From JAAZPT01 sp964544955 (GTDB lineage Bacteria > Bacillota > Clostridia > Christensenellales > Aristaeellaceae): DNA of 64,000 nucleotides. Numbering within the stretch: position 1 is the stretch's first letter; each line of letters opens with the position of its first letter. Under the pieces are notes generated by a model. It ran no database searches, was not told the DNA's origin, and saw only the letters and a list, made by a program, of their open reading frames with translations. Location of the stretch: positions 15,944-79,943 of the forward strand of contig CAZJEB010000007.1 of NCBI GenBank assembly GCA_964544955.1, written 5' to 3'. Positions 8,787 to 16,464 of the stretch are shown in pieces. The position numbers and the translations under genes were made by a program.

Positions 8787-11700
8787 TAGAGCCATCAATT
8801 CTTCCTTGTTTAGTTTTGAAAGCATAAGTTCTGAATTATCCAATATATCATCAGCAACTGCTGCTTTTTGATTTTGCAACCTAAGTATTTCTTCCTCAAT
8901 AGTGCCTTTCATTATTAAACGATATACCTGTACAGCTCGTTTTTGCCCTATTCTATATGCCCTATCCGTTGCTTGGTTTTGTGCACTTAAATTCCACCAC
9001 GGATCATAGTGTATAACAGTATCTGCTCCAGTTAGGTTAAGCCCTGTGCCCCCCGCTTTAAGGGATATAAGCATTATTGGTATGTTTGAATTGTTAAATT
9101 TCTGAACAATACTTAAACGCTTGTTTGCAGGAGTGCTACCCACAATAGTTAAATATTCTATACCCATACTATTAAGTATGTTTGCAAAGATATCTATCAT
9201 AGATGTGAAGTTTGAAAACAGTAAAATTCTATGACCAGATTCTATACTACTTTGTATTATATCCATACAAAGTAGTTTTTTTGCACTTTCAATGTTATAG
9301 TAAGCCTCTGTATTTAAAAGTTTAGGGTCACAGCAAATTTGCCTTAACCGTGTAAGTAAGGCTAACATTTGTATTGTTGTAGCATTTTGATCCTTACTAA
9401 GAGCATCAAACTTTTTACGTGCATTTGATAAAAAGGCATCATAAAGCTTGCGTTGAGGCGCATCCATGTTTGCATATAAAACAGATTCCGTTTTTTCTGG
9501 AAGCTCTTTCAATACATCTTTCTTTACACGCCTTAAAACAAAAGGCGCTATTATATTCTTTAGTTGGTTAGAAGCTGCAATATCATTTTCTAACACAATT
9601 TTTGATTCAAAGCGTTTTTTAAAACTAGCATAGTTGTAAAGATACCCTGGCATCAAAAAATCAAATATACTCCAAAGCTCAGAAAGATAGTTTTCAATTG
9701 GTGTACCAGTTAAAGCAATTTTTGATTTTGCCCTTAGAGCTTTAACGCTTCTAGCATTTTGGGTTGTATGGTTTTTCATATACTGTGCCTCATCAGCAAT
9801 AATATAATCAAACTGTACTTTAAGGTATGATTTAATATCACGTTTAATTAAATCATAAGATGTAACAACAAGGTCATAATTATTTATATTAACAATTAAT
9901 TCTTGCCTTATAGCTGCATTACCAGTAATGGCTAAAACATTTAATTGTGGTGTAAACTTTCTAGCTTCCTCTACCCAGTTTAAAACAAGAGATGAAGGGC
10001 ATACAACTATGCTTAAAGGCTTTTTAGTTTTTAAGCCTTGGTTAAAATCTTCTTTTTCAGATAGAAGCACTGCCAAAACTTGAATTGTTTTACCCAAGCC
10101 CATATCATCCGCTAAAATTCCTCCAAACCCATGAGAGACAAGGGTTTTTAACCATCTGAATCCATTTTTTTGGTATGTTCTAAGGGTTTTATTTAAAGTT
10201 TGTGGAACTTCTAGTTCAGAATCAGAGATATTTCGCATATCCCTAACTATCTGCTTAAAATCCTTATCCCTTTCAAACCTTAATGATTTTGTTTGTTTAA
10301 GGGTTTCATCAATAAAAACAGACCTATAAACAGGCAACTCTATGCTTTTATTTTTAATATCGGCTGGGCTTATTCCAAGTTTATATGCAAAATCAGCAAA
10401 CTCAACAATGGTACTCTCCTGTAAATCAACAAATGCCCCATTCGATAACTTGTGATATCTCTTTTTTAACAAAAATGATTTGTATATTGCTGCGAGCTCA
10501 TCAATATTATTGTATTCAGATTCTATATTTATATTTATTGAATCAAGGCTTATGCCAACATTAAGTTTTAGTTTATTATTTGTATGTATTTTTACAGTTT
10601 TAAACTTTTCTGTAGTATATATAATTGCCATTTCATTTAAAATTGGCATGCCAATAGTTATTAACTCAAATTGTTTTTCCTCACTGCTTAACAATAGTAA
10701 GTTATCTTTAGCTCTGGAAAAATCAAAATAATTTGCAATAATATTTTCTATTTTTACTTCTTCAATAAAATCCCTAGGCATAGAAAAATCTTTTTCTTTA
10801 TTAGGATAAAAGCTATATTGCATGTTTTCATAAACATAGTTAATGTATAGACTAATGTTTCCATTATCCGTTTTGTCAAAATATAGTTCACATTTTAGTT
10901 CTGGTGCAGAATATTTTTTTAAGCTTTCATATTTATCAACATCCAAATAAATGTAATCTTTAAACCTAGGCATAACAATTGATAAGAATGTTCCAATATC
11001 ACCTTTTGATATAATATTTTCATATGGATTGTTAAAAATTTCCGAAATAAAATTACTGCACCTGTTAGTAAAATCCTTATCGCAAAGCATATATTCATCA
11101 TCTTTTAAAGAAATAAGCATTTTATTGCTACCAATAAAGTATTCCTTTATAAATGGTGGCATAATAGTATAATAATCATCATATTCCTGTACTTCTAAAA
11201 CAAGCTTAGGGTTTTGAGGTATTATATAAATATTTTCTAAATTATTAGCTTTAACAATATATGTGCTACTTCCCTTTTGTGTTATTAAATCAAAAAAACT
11301 ATCAAAAACATTTTGGCTTAAATTGAATGATCTATTATCATCATTTAAGGCATCCTTATTAACAAGCAACCAATTTATTAATTCAATGCTAAATTCATCA
11401 AAAGCATCTATATTATGAAAAAACTTTAAAGATTTTCCATACTCATAAAAGGCATTTTCTTTTAAAGCATCAAAAAATTCGCCAAGGTTTTTAATAACAT
11501 ATTGATGAGATGATTGGCTATGTATTTTAAATTTTAAGTTTATTGATTTATCATAAAGAGCTAGCTCCGGAACTAGGCTAATATTTAAACCAAAAGAGCT
11601 ACTTGGTTTTTCATGCATAACCGACTGCTTAATATTATCTTGTATTAGTTTTTTAATATTAGGGCTTGTTATATTATCTTTTTTTAACTTACTAATATCA

Positions 11701-12032
11701 TCTACTATTGGCAAAACTTGCTTATATTCAATAACTTTTGAAACATAAATAATAGAAGCCAGCACATGTTTGCAGGCTCCTTTATAATTTTTAGCTGCAG
11801 GGCAATCACATTTAAAATTATATAGCATTTTTTTATCAAACGAAAAATTAATTACTGCATTATAATTTTCTCTATCACCAGTTACAACTGTTTGTAGGTT
11901 ATAAATATTTGCTATTTTATTAAAATTGTTAGATACAACTTTTACATGGTTAGAGTCAGCAATTTCCAATGCTTTATTAAAAGCATCACCAGATATTGCT
12001 TTGCTTAATAGATAATCATTACTAAACGGCAT
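8778..12032 (-). CDS. SNF2-family DNA helicase/translocase with N-terminal SWIM zinc finger
   Basis: A 1084-aa Swi2/Snf2-type dsDNA translocase. The N-terminal SWIM motif is CDC at 75-77 followed by CKH at 87-89. A long central bacterial SNF2-associated region precedes the ATPase lobes: Walker A DDMGLGKT (about residue 645), box II ADEAQ, TGTPIEN, and in lobe 2 LLFSNFTSMID, SLKAGGTGLNLT and QATDRAYRIGQ. Bacterial SWIM-SNF2 proteins are widespread in Clostridia and Bacilli, with a role in transcription or repair that is not well defined. The ribosome-binding site GGAG precedes the ATG. dnaA lies upstream on the same strand with only 65 bases between, so the two may be co-transcribed; recQ converges at the 3' end. 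Confidence 0.95.
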   Translation of the reverse strand: MPFSNDYLLSKAISGDAFNKALEIADSNHVKVVSNNFNKIANIYNLQTVVTGDRENYNAVINFSFDKKMLYNFKCDCPAAKNYKGACKHVLASIIYVSKVIEYKQVLPIVDDISKLKKDNITSPNIKKLIQDNIKQSVMHEKPSSSFGLNISLVPELALYDKSINLKFKIHSQSSHQYVIKNLGEFFDALKENAFYEYGKSLKFFHNIDAFDEFSIELINWLLVNKDALNDDNRSFNLSQNVFDSFFDLITQKGSSTYIVKANNLENIYIIPQNPKLVLEVQEYDDYYTIMPPFIKEYFIGSNKMLISLKDDEYMLCDKDFTNRCSNFISEIFNNPYENIISKGDIGTFLSIVMPRFKDYIYLDVDKYESLKKYSAPELKCELYFDKTDNGNISLYINYVYENMQYSFYPNKEKDFSMPRDFIEEVKIENIIANYFDFSRAKDNLLLLSSEEKQFELITIGMPILNEMAIIYTTEKFKTVKIHTNNKLKLNVGISLDSININIESEYNNIDELAAIYKSFLLKKRYHKLSNGAFVDLQESTIVEFADFAYKLGISPADIKNKSIELPVYRSVFIDETLKQTKSLRFERDKDFKQIVRDMRNISDSELEVPQTLNKTLRTYQKNGFRWLKTLVSHGFGGILADDMGLGKTIQVLAVLLSEKEDFNQGLKTKKPLSIVVCPSSLVLNWVEEARKFTPQLNVLAITGNAAIRQELIVNINNYDLVVTSYDLIKRDIKSYLKVQFDYIIADEAQYMKNHTTQNARSVKALRAKSKIALTGTPIENYLSELWSIFDFLMPGYLYNYASFKKRFESKIVLENDIAASNQLKNIIAPFVLRRVKKDVLKELPEKTESVLYANMDAPQRKLYDAFLSNARKKFDALSKDQNATTIQMLALLTRLRQICCDPKLLNTEAYYNIESAKKLLCMDIIQSSIESGHRILLFSNFTSMIDIFANILNSMGIEYLTIVGSTPANKRLSIVQKFNNSNIPIMLISLKAGGTGLNLTGADTVIHYDPWWNLSAQNQATDRAYRIGQKRAVQVYRLIMKGTIEEEILRLQNQKAAVADDILDNSELMLSKLNKEELMALLS

Positions 12033-12097
12033 ATAAAACTCCTTTAAGTAGCTTAACCGTTCTATTATAAAATTTTATATGTTATATTTCAAGTATA

Positions 12098-13420
12098 TTA
12101 GTTAATATTTATCATTTTTATTAAGTCCGTAATTTGCGCAGCAAAACGCGGGGAATTTTTTACTGCTTCAGATACTTTGTTGCATGCATGGGATACGGTA
12201 GAATGATCCCTATTCCCAAAATTTAAACCTATCCTTGGGAATGACATACACAACAATTCACGAGTTAAGTACATTGCAATTTGCCTTGGTTCTGTAACAT
12301 CCCTTGAGCGCCTTGGGCTTTTTAAATCATCAACACTAATGCCAAAATAGCTACTTACAATTGTTTGAATTCTATCACAACTTGCTTGTACTTCGGGTTT
12401 ACGGCTAAATGTATCCCTAAGCGCTTCTTTAGCAAGGTTTATATCTATAGGTCTATTTTTTAGTGATGAAAAAGCATGCAGCTTAGTTAAGGATCCTTCA
12501 AGTTCTCTAATGTTTGAATCAACTCTTTCAGCAATTAAAGTATATACATCATCATCAGCTACTAAACCCATAAGTTCAGCTTTTTTTCTTAATATTGCTA
12601 TTCTTGTTTCAATATCCGGGCTTTGTATATCTGCTATAAGCCCCCATTGGAATCTACTTTCTAAGCGTTTTTCCAAATGGGAAATTTCACTTGGTGCTTT
12701 ATCAGACGTCATTATTATCTGTTTACCCATTTCGTGTAGTGCATTAAAGGTATGGAAAAACTCCTCTTGCGTGCTAGTTTTTCCAGCTATAAAGTGAATA
12801 TCATCAACCATCAATATATCTAAATTTCTATAACTATTTCTAAAGTGTTGATTATTATCTTTAACACGCATGGAGTGAATAAGCTCATTCATGAAAGTTT
12901 CACCAGTAACATATTTAACATTTAGTTCTGGTTTTGTTTCATGTACATAGTTGCCAACAGCATGTAGAAGGTGAGTTTTTCCAAGCCCAACCCCACCATG
13001 GATGAATAATGGATTATAAGCAACAGCTGGCATTTCAGCAACAGCTAAAGCTACAGTATAAACAAACCTGTTATTACTACCAACAACAAAGTTTTCAAAT
13101 GTATAGCGTTTATTAAGATTTTTTGAACCCTTATCATTTTTCTCTTTTTCTTCTTTAATGCTATCCAGCTTACCAGAGGGATATATTTCTACACCTTTTA
13201 TGCTACTATCAGTTCTTTGAACTGCATTTTCTATCTGTTGCAAGTATCTATTATTAAATATAGCTAAAAAGTCTTCATTTATTAACTCTAAATAAAGCTT
13301 ATTATTTAAAATAATATGTGGCTTTATTAAGGATACAATAAAGGTTTCATATGATACTGAGTTCATTTCTCTTTTTAAAATAATACACGCATTTTCCCAA
13401 AGTTGTTTAATATCTGACAA
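12098..13420 (-). CDS. dnaA: Chromosomal replication initiator protein DnaA
   Basis: A 440-aa AAA+ initiator. Domain I (about 1-80) starts LWENACIILKREMNSVSYETF; a short Lys/Asn-rich linker follows. The AAA+ domain has Walker A GGVGLGKTHL (about 141-150), Walker B LMVDDIHF (about 202-209) and sensor/arginine-finger region LESRFQWG. The domain IV DNA-binding signature includes SRDVTEPRQIAMYLTREL and NFGNRDHSTVSHAC. Translation appears to start at TTG (13420), preceded by AAGGGGAAG; no in-frame ATG exists upstream and the alignment of domain I fits this start. Unusually, dnaN, recF, gyrB and rpmH are not adjacent: the gene is flanked by a SNF2 helicase and an unknown ORF. Paired DnaA boxes upstream suggest autoregulation or an origin. 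Confidence 0.98.
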   Translation of the reverse strand: MSDIKQLWENACIILKREMNSVSYETFIVSLIKPHIILNNKLYLELINEDFLAIFNNRYLQQIENAVQRTDSSIKGVEIYPSGKLDSIKEEKEKNDKGSKNLNKRYTFENFVVGSNNRFVYTVALAVAEMPAVAYNPLFIHGGVGLGKTHLLHAVGNYVHETKPELNVKYVTGETFMNELIHSMRVKDNNQHFRNSYRNLDILMVDDIHFIAGKTSTQEEFFHTFNALHEMGKQIIMTSDKAPSEISHLEKRLESRFQWGLIADIQSPDIETRIAILRKKAELMGLVADDDVYTLIAERVDSNIRELEGSLTKLHAFSSLKNRPIDINLAKEALRDTFSRKPEVQASCDRIQTIVSSYFGISVDDLKSPRRSRDVTEPRQIAMYLTRELLCMSFPRIGLNFGNRDHSTVSHACNKVSEAVKNSPRFAAQITDLIKMININ

Positions 13421-13555
13421 AATTATTACTTCCCCTTGACAATATATAATTTCATAAAATATGTATAATTATTAATTAAAAATTCATAATAAAATTAATT
13501 TTTCATATGGTTTATTTATACAAATTTTATATTTTTAACTCATTCTTAATAAATA

Positions 13556-13582
13556 TGTGGATAACTATAAAACTTATCCACA
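13556..13582. promoter_or_regulatory. Head-to-head pair of consensus DnaA boxes
   Basis: TGTGGATAA, 9-nt spacer, TTATCCACA. Both match the 9-mer consensus TTATCCACA exactly. Flanking bases are also symmetric, giving a near-perfect inverted repeat centred at 13569. Confidence 0.9.
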
Positions 13583-13783
13583 AGCATATTGTATATTAGC
13601 ATTTATTTAAGCAAATTTCAAGCATATTATACAAAAACCCATTATTGAATATTATCATTTTAGTTTTTTATAAAAGCACCAATTGTTGTATATGCCATTA
13701 ATAAAAAGCACAATACTCTTTATATTTATACTTTTTAATTGTATTATTATTCATTTTATAATAATTATGTAAAAAATATTTTC

Positions 13784-13811
13784 TTGACACAGTAGCAATA
13801 AAAACTAAACT
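13784..13811 (+). promoter_or_regulatory. Possible promoter of the unknown 159-aa gene
   Basis: A consensus TTGACA (13784-13789) is followed after 16 nt by TAAACT (13806-13811), a weak -10. If used, transcription would start at the beginning of the ATT repeat, placing the repeat in the 5' leader. Confidence 0.4.
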
Positions 13812-13815
13812 ATTA

Positions 13816-13852
<37 letters not shown>

Positions 13853-13868
13853 GGAGATATATAGTGCA

Positions 13869-14348
13869 ATGAACAAATTTATTAGCAACCAAGAAATAAG
13901 AATTAGCCTTATACCCTGGTTAGGAAGTACTATAATAACAAAAAGTTTTATTTCCGAAAAATTAAGCACAATCCTTAACAATTTTAATACAGAAAAGCAA
14001 GGTTTTAATTACTTATACGATAAAATTTACAGCAACCTAAAAGCAACAATAACAAACTATTCAAATAATAATATTATATTGTTAGATAATAACACATCTA
14101 TAAAGTGTACTGAAACCGACATTCAGGATATGGCCGATGATATAATAGGCTTATTTTTTAGCGCTTTAGAGGTTAACAGTATAAACTTTACTAAAATAAA
14201 CCAATATGCAATGAACAAAAATAGTTTAACAGCATTAAAATGTTTATATTTGAACTTTAATAACTTCTATAATGTTGATGAAAAAGGCAAAATAAAAAGG
14301 CTTATAGAAAGCCTTTATCCAAAACACTGTTACAGCGATTGGTTATAA
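13869..14348 (+). CDS. Hypothetical protein, 159 aa, next to dnaA
   Basis: I do not recognise this family. The product is a soluble-looking, Asn/Ile/Lys-rich protein with no signal peptide or membrane segment, mostly predicted helical, starting MNKFISNQEIRISLIPWLG. GGAG lies 12 bases before the ATG, slightly long spacing. It is divergent from dnaA across the DnaA-box region and overlaps the convergent DUF4364 gene by 6 bases. Codon use resembles neighbouring genes, so it is probably a real lineage-specific gene. No catalytic motif could be seen. Confidence 0.6.
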   Translation: MNKFISNQEIRISLIPWLGSTIITKSFISEKLSTILNNFNTEKQGFNYLYDKIYSNLKATITNYSNNNIILLDNNTSIKCTETDIQDMADDIIGLFFSALEVNSINFTKINQYAMNKNSLTALKCLYLNFNNFYNVDEKGKIKRLIESLYPKHCYSDWL

Positions 14349-15083
14349 TAATAGCGCCTTAACCTCATTAATAATGTTTTTTGCTAAATTTTCCCATTGG
14401 TAAACAAATATATCCACCATTTGAATTGTTGGTAAAAGAATTTTTACTTTCCATCTTTCATTTTTTAAATTAAACTTTGCTACTACAAAGTTTTGTGTTT
14501 TGTGTTTGTTTTCTATTTTAACACTATATGTAGCGCTATCATCCATATCATTAAATTTATCATTATTGTTTATGCCTATGGATAAAAATAAACTATATAT
14601 AGCTTCAGCATTCTTTGAAAAACTTTTACCAATATCATAAGGAGTTAACTCCCTTTGGCATGTATACTCAAGTTCCATTTGAGGTATATTATATTGTTGC
14701 AAATACATGTTTATTTGAGTTTCAAGGTCATTTATATAACTAAACCAAACAGCATAATTTCTATTACTCAAAATATCAGCCCTATATGTTGGTGCATTTA
14801 GCCCAAGTTTTGTTCTAATACTATTTGGTATTCTATTTTCAAACAAATTAAGGCTTTCCCATCCTTTTTGAGTTAGGCTATAAAAATAATCATCCTTTTT
14901 AATTTCACCTGTTTTAATTAATTCATCTATTGATAAAGCAATTGGTATATATGAGGCAAGGCCTTCATTTTGAACAATTTGATTTAATTCCTTTTGAGAT
15001 ATTTCCCCCACTACATCCAAAATATACATAACCAAAAGTTTGTAATCAATATCTGTACGTTTTTGAAATAATTCATTTTTCAT
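14343..15083 (-). CDS. DUF4364 family protein
   Basis: A 246-aa cytoplasmic protein that resembles the clostridial DUF4364 family. The N-terminal part (KLLVMYILDVVGEISQKELNQ and ALSIDELIKTGEIKK...YSLTQKG) has the look of a winged-helix domain similar to PadR/ArsR-type regulators. The C-terminal half (about 140-246) is a beta-rich region of unknown role. The start ATG has GGTGA upstream and lies just after the terminator of the HPr-like gene, so read-through or its own promoter is possible. The 3' end overlaps the 159-aa gene convergently. A DNA-binding role is inferred from the N-terminal resemblance only. Confidence 0.75.
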   Translation of the reverse strand: MKNELFQKRTDIDYKLLVMYILDVVGEISQKELNQIVQNEGLASYIPIALSIDELIKTGEIKKDDYFYSLTQKGWESLNLFENRIPNSIRTKLGLNAPTYRADILSNRNYAVWFSYINDLETQINMYLQQYNIPQMELEYTCQRELTPYDIGKSFSKNAEAIYSLFLSIGINNNDKFNDMDDSATYSVKIENKHKTQNFVVAKFNLKNERWKVKILLPTIQMVDIFVYQWENLAKNIINEVKALLL

Positions 15084-15101
15084 AATATCACCGTTTGTAT
15101 T

Positions 15102-15125
15102 AAAAAAGGAGGCTTTAGCCCCCTA
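15102..15125 (-). terminator. Intrinsic terminator after the HPr-like gene
   Basis: On the minus strand AGGGGGC-TAAA-GCCTCCT (one G-T pair) is followed by TTTTT. It separates the HPr-like gene from the DUF4364 gene. Confidence 0.7.
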
Positions 15126-15143
15126 ATTTAAATTTAATAAAAA

Positions 15144-15371
15144 TTAAGCCATGAATGGTTTGATTTCTTCAAGAAGATCATCACAATTATCTGCATAAAT
15201 TTCAAGAGCAATTGGTTTGCTTAAATCTAAGCTAAATATACCAAGGATTGATTTAGCATCAACAACGTGACGGCCTGAACGAAGATCTATATCATAAGAA
15301 TAACGAGTTACAATGTTAACGAATGACTTAACGTTTTCTGCTAGGCTAAGTTTAATTTCTACTGATTTCAT
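15144..15371 (-). CDS. HPr-family protein lacking the phosphorylatable histidine
   Basis: A 75-aa protein of HPr fold and length. The regulatory region around Ser46 of HPr is well kept (AKSILGIFSLDLSKP, Ser41 here), and the spacing from there to the N-terminus matches HPr without gaps. At the position of the catalytic His15 (consensus GLHARPA) the sequence reads SLAENVKS, with Leu10 or Ala11 in place of His. PEP-dependent phosphotransfer is therefore not expected. Crh of Bacillus similarly lacks the His and works through Ser46 phosphorylation with CcpA; a Crh-like regulatory role is an inference. It is a single gene with its own promoter (15404-15432) and terminator. Confidence 0.8.
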   Translation of the reverse strand: MKSVEIKLSLAENVKSFVNIVTRYSYDIDLRSGRHVVDAKSILGIFSLDLSKPIALEIYADNCDDLLEEIKPFMA

Positions 15372-15403
15372 TTAAAAAACCTCCATATATTTATTACAAA
15401 TAT

Positions 15404-15432
15404 ATTTTAACACAAGCACTTAACATTTGCAA
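15404..15432 (-). promoter_or_regulatory. Promoter of the HPr-like gene
   Basis: On the minus strand TTGCAA (15432-15427), 17-nt spacer, TAAAAT (15409-15404) with a TGn extended -10. Confidence 0.65.
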
Positions 15433-15479
15433 TCTTAGCAAATATTTTTTGCACATTGCACAAATTTTATAGCCTTGTA

Positions 15480-16346
15480 TTAGTTGTATTTAAGCACAAT
15501 TTCATGAACTTGTGGAAATACCATCCATCTAAAGGGAGGATTCTTTGCCCCAATACCATTAGATACTAGAATTTTTACTCTACTTTGCTCATTCCAACCT
15601 GTATAGTATATTGGTACATTTGTAGGATCAAAGGCCGTTTTTATATCCTGTAAAAAAGCAAATTGACCACCTAACGTGCCACCAAACATAGCAACATCAA
15701 CAAATTGAGCAACGGCTTGATCTCCACTTGGTAAAACAATATCATCTATACCTTTGGGTGAATGCCCTGCAAATATAACAAATTCATTTTCAGCATAACC
15801 GCTATTAGGTTTAATAGTAAGTGGTTTTCCTTTAACATAATCGTCTATTCCATAAATCTTAATATATCCATCATCAATTTTTATTGTTTTATATTCATTA
15901 ACAAGCAAGTTAATATTTCTATCAGCCATTGCCATCTTTAAGTCATAAAATCTAGAATTTTTATCTTCCCTATCATTTTCGCCTAAAACAGCAACCACGC
16001 CTAATCTAGCATGAATGTTAGGGATGTTTTTAAAAAATTCTATAGATTTTTTATGATCAGTACCATAGTTGCCTCCAAGAATAACAACATCTGCGCTCAA
16101 TTGGTTAATTTTTGATATTACACTATATAAATGCACCATATTGACGCCACTATAATTAAAATCACTTACATAACAAACTTTTATGTTATGAAAACTTCTT
16201 GGCAAATCATAGGAGCTTAATGTAACCTTATCTACCAAAACTGTAAATGTAGAAACAAGTATAGATACAACTAAAAGCACTATAACTACAAGTATTATAA
16301 TAATATTGCGCTTAAAATTTGTTATTCCAGAATTATACCTTGACAT
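15480..16346 (-). CDS. Membrane-anchored metallophosphoesterase-fold protein with eroded catalytic motifs
   Basis: A 288-aa protein with one N-terminal membrane anchor (about 14-38) and an extracytoplasmic domain that follows the YkuE/YaeI metallophosphoesterase layout. Each metal-ligand motif is present in position but changed: SDxH is SDFN (61-64), GDxxD is GNYGTD (92-97), GNHD is GEND (122-125), and GHTHGGQ is GGTLGGQ (222-228). The family's C-terminal VSRGIG motif survives as VSNGIG (261-266). So the fold is recognisable but most ligands for the two metals are missing, and phosphoesterase activity is unlikely. GGAGGG precedes the ATG. It is read in the same direction as clpB but lies behind the clpB terminator. 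A binding or scaffolding role is possible but unproven. Confidence 0.75.
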   Translation of the reverse strand: MSRYNSGITNFKRNIIIILVVIVLLVVSILVSTFTVLVDKVTLSSYDLPRSFHNIKVCYVSDFNYSGVNMVHLYSVISKINQLSADVVILGGNYGTDHKKSIEFFKNIPNIHARLGVVAVLGENDREDKNSRFYDLKMAMADRNINLLVNEYKTIKIDDGYIKIYGIDDYVKGKPLTIKPNSGYAENEFVIFAGHSPKGIDDIVLPSGDQAVAQFVDVAMFGGTLGGQFAFLQDIKTAFDPTNVPIYYTGWNEQSRVKILVSNGIGAKNPPFRWMVFPQVHEIVLKYN

Positions 16347-16432
16347 TAAGCCCTCCAGATATCTAAAGTAAAATTTACAACATTAATTAATTATCAATAT
16401 TGCACATTATACCACAAAAAAGCTAAAAATTA

Positions 16433-16461
16433 AAAATAGCCGTTTTTATTCGGCTATTTTT
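16433..16461 (-). terminator. Intrinsic terminator of clpB
   Basis: On the minus strand AAATAGCCG / CGGCTATTT form a 9-bp stem with an A-rich loop followed by a T run, only a few bases past the clpB stop. Confidence 0.85.
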
Positions 16462-16464
16462 GTT

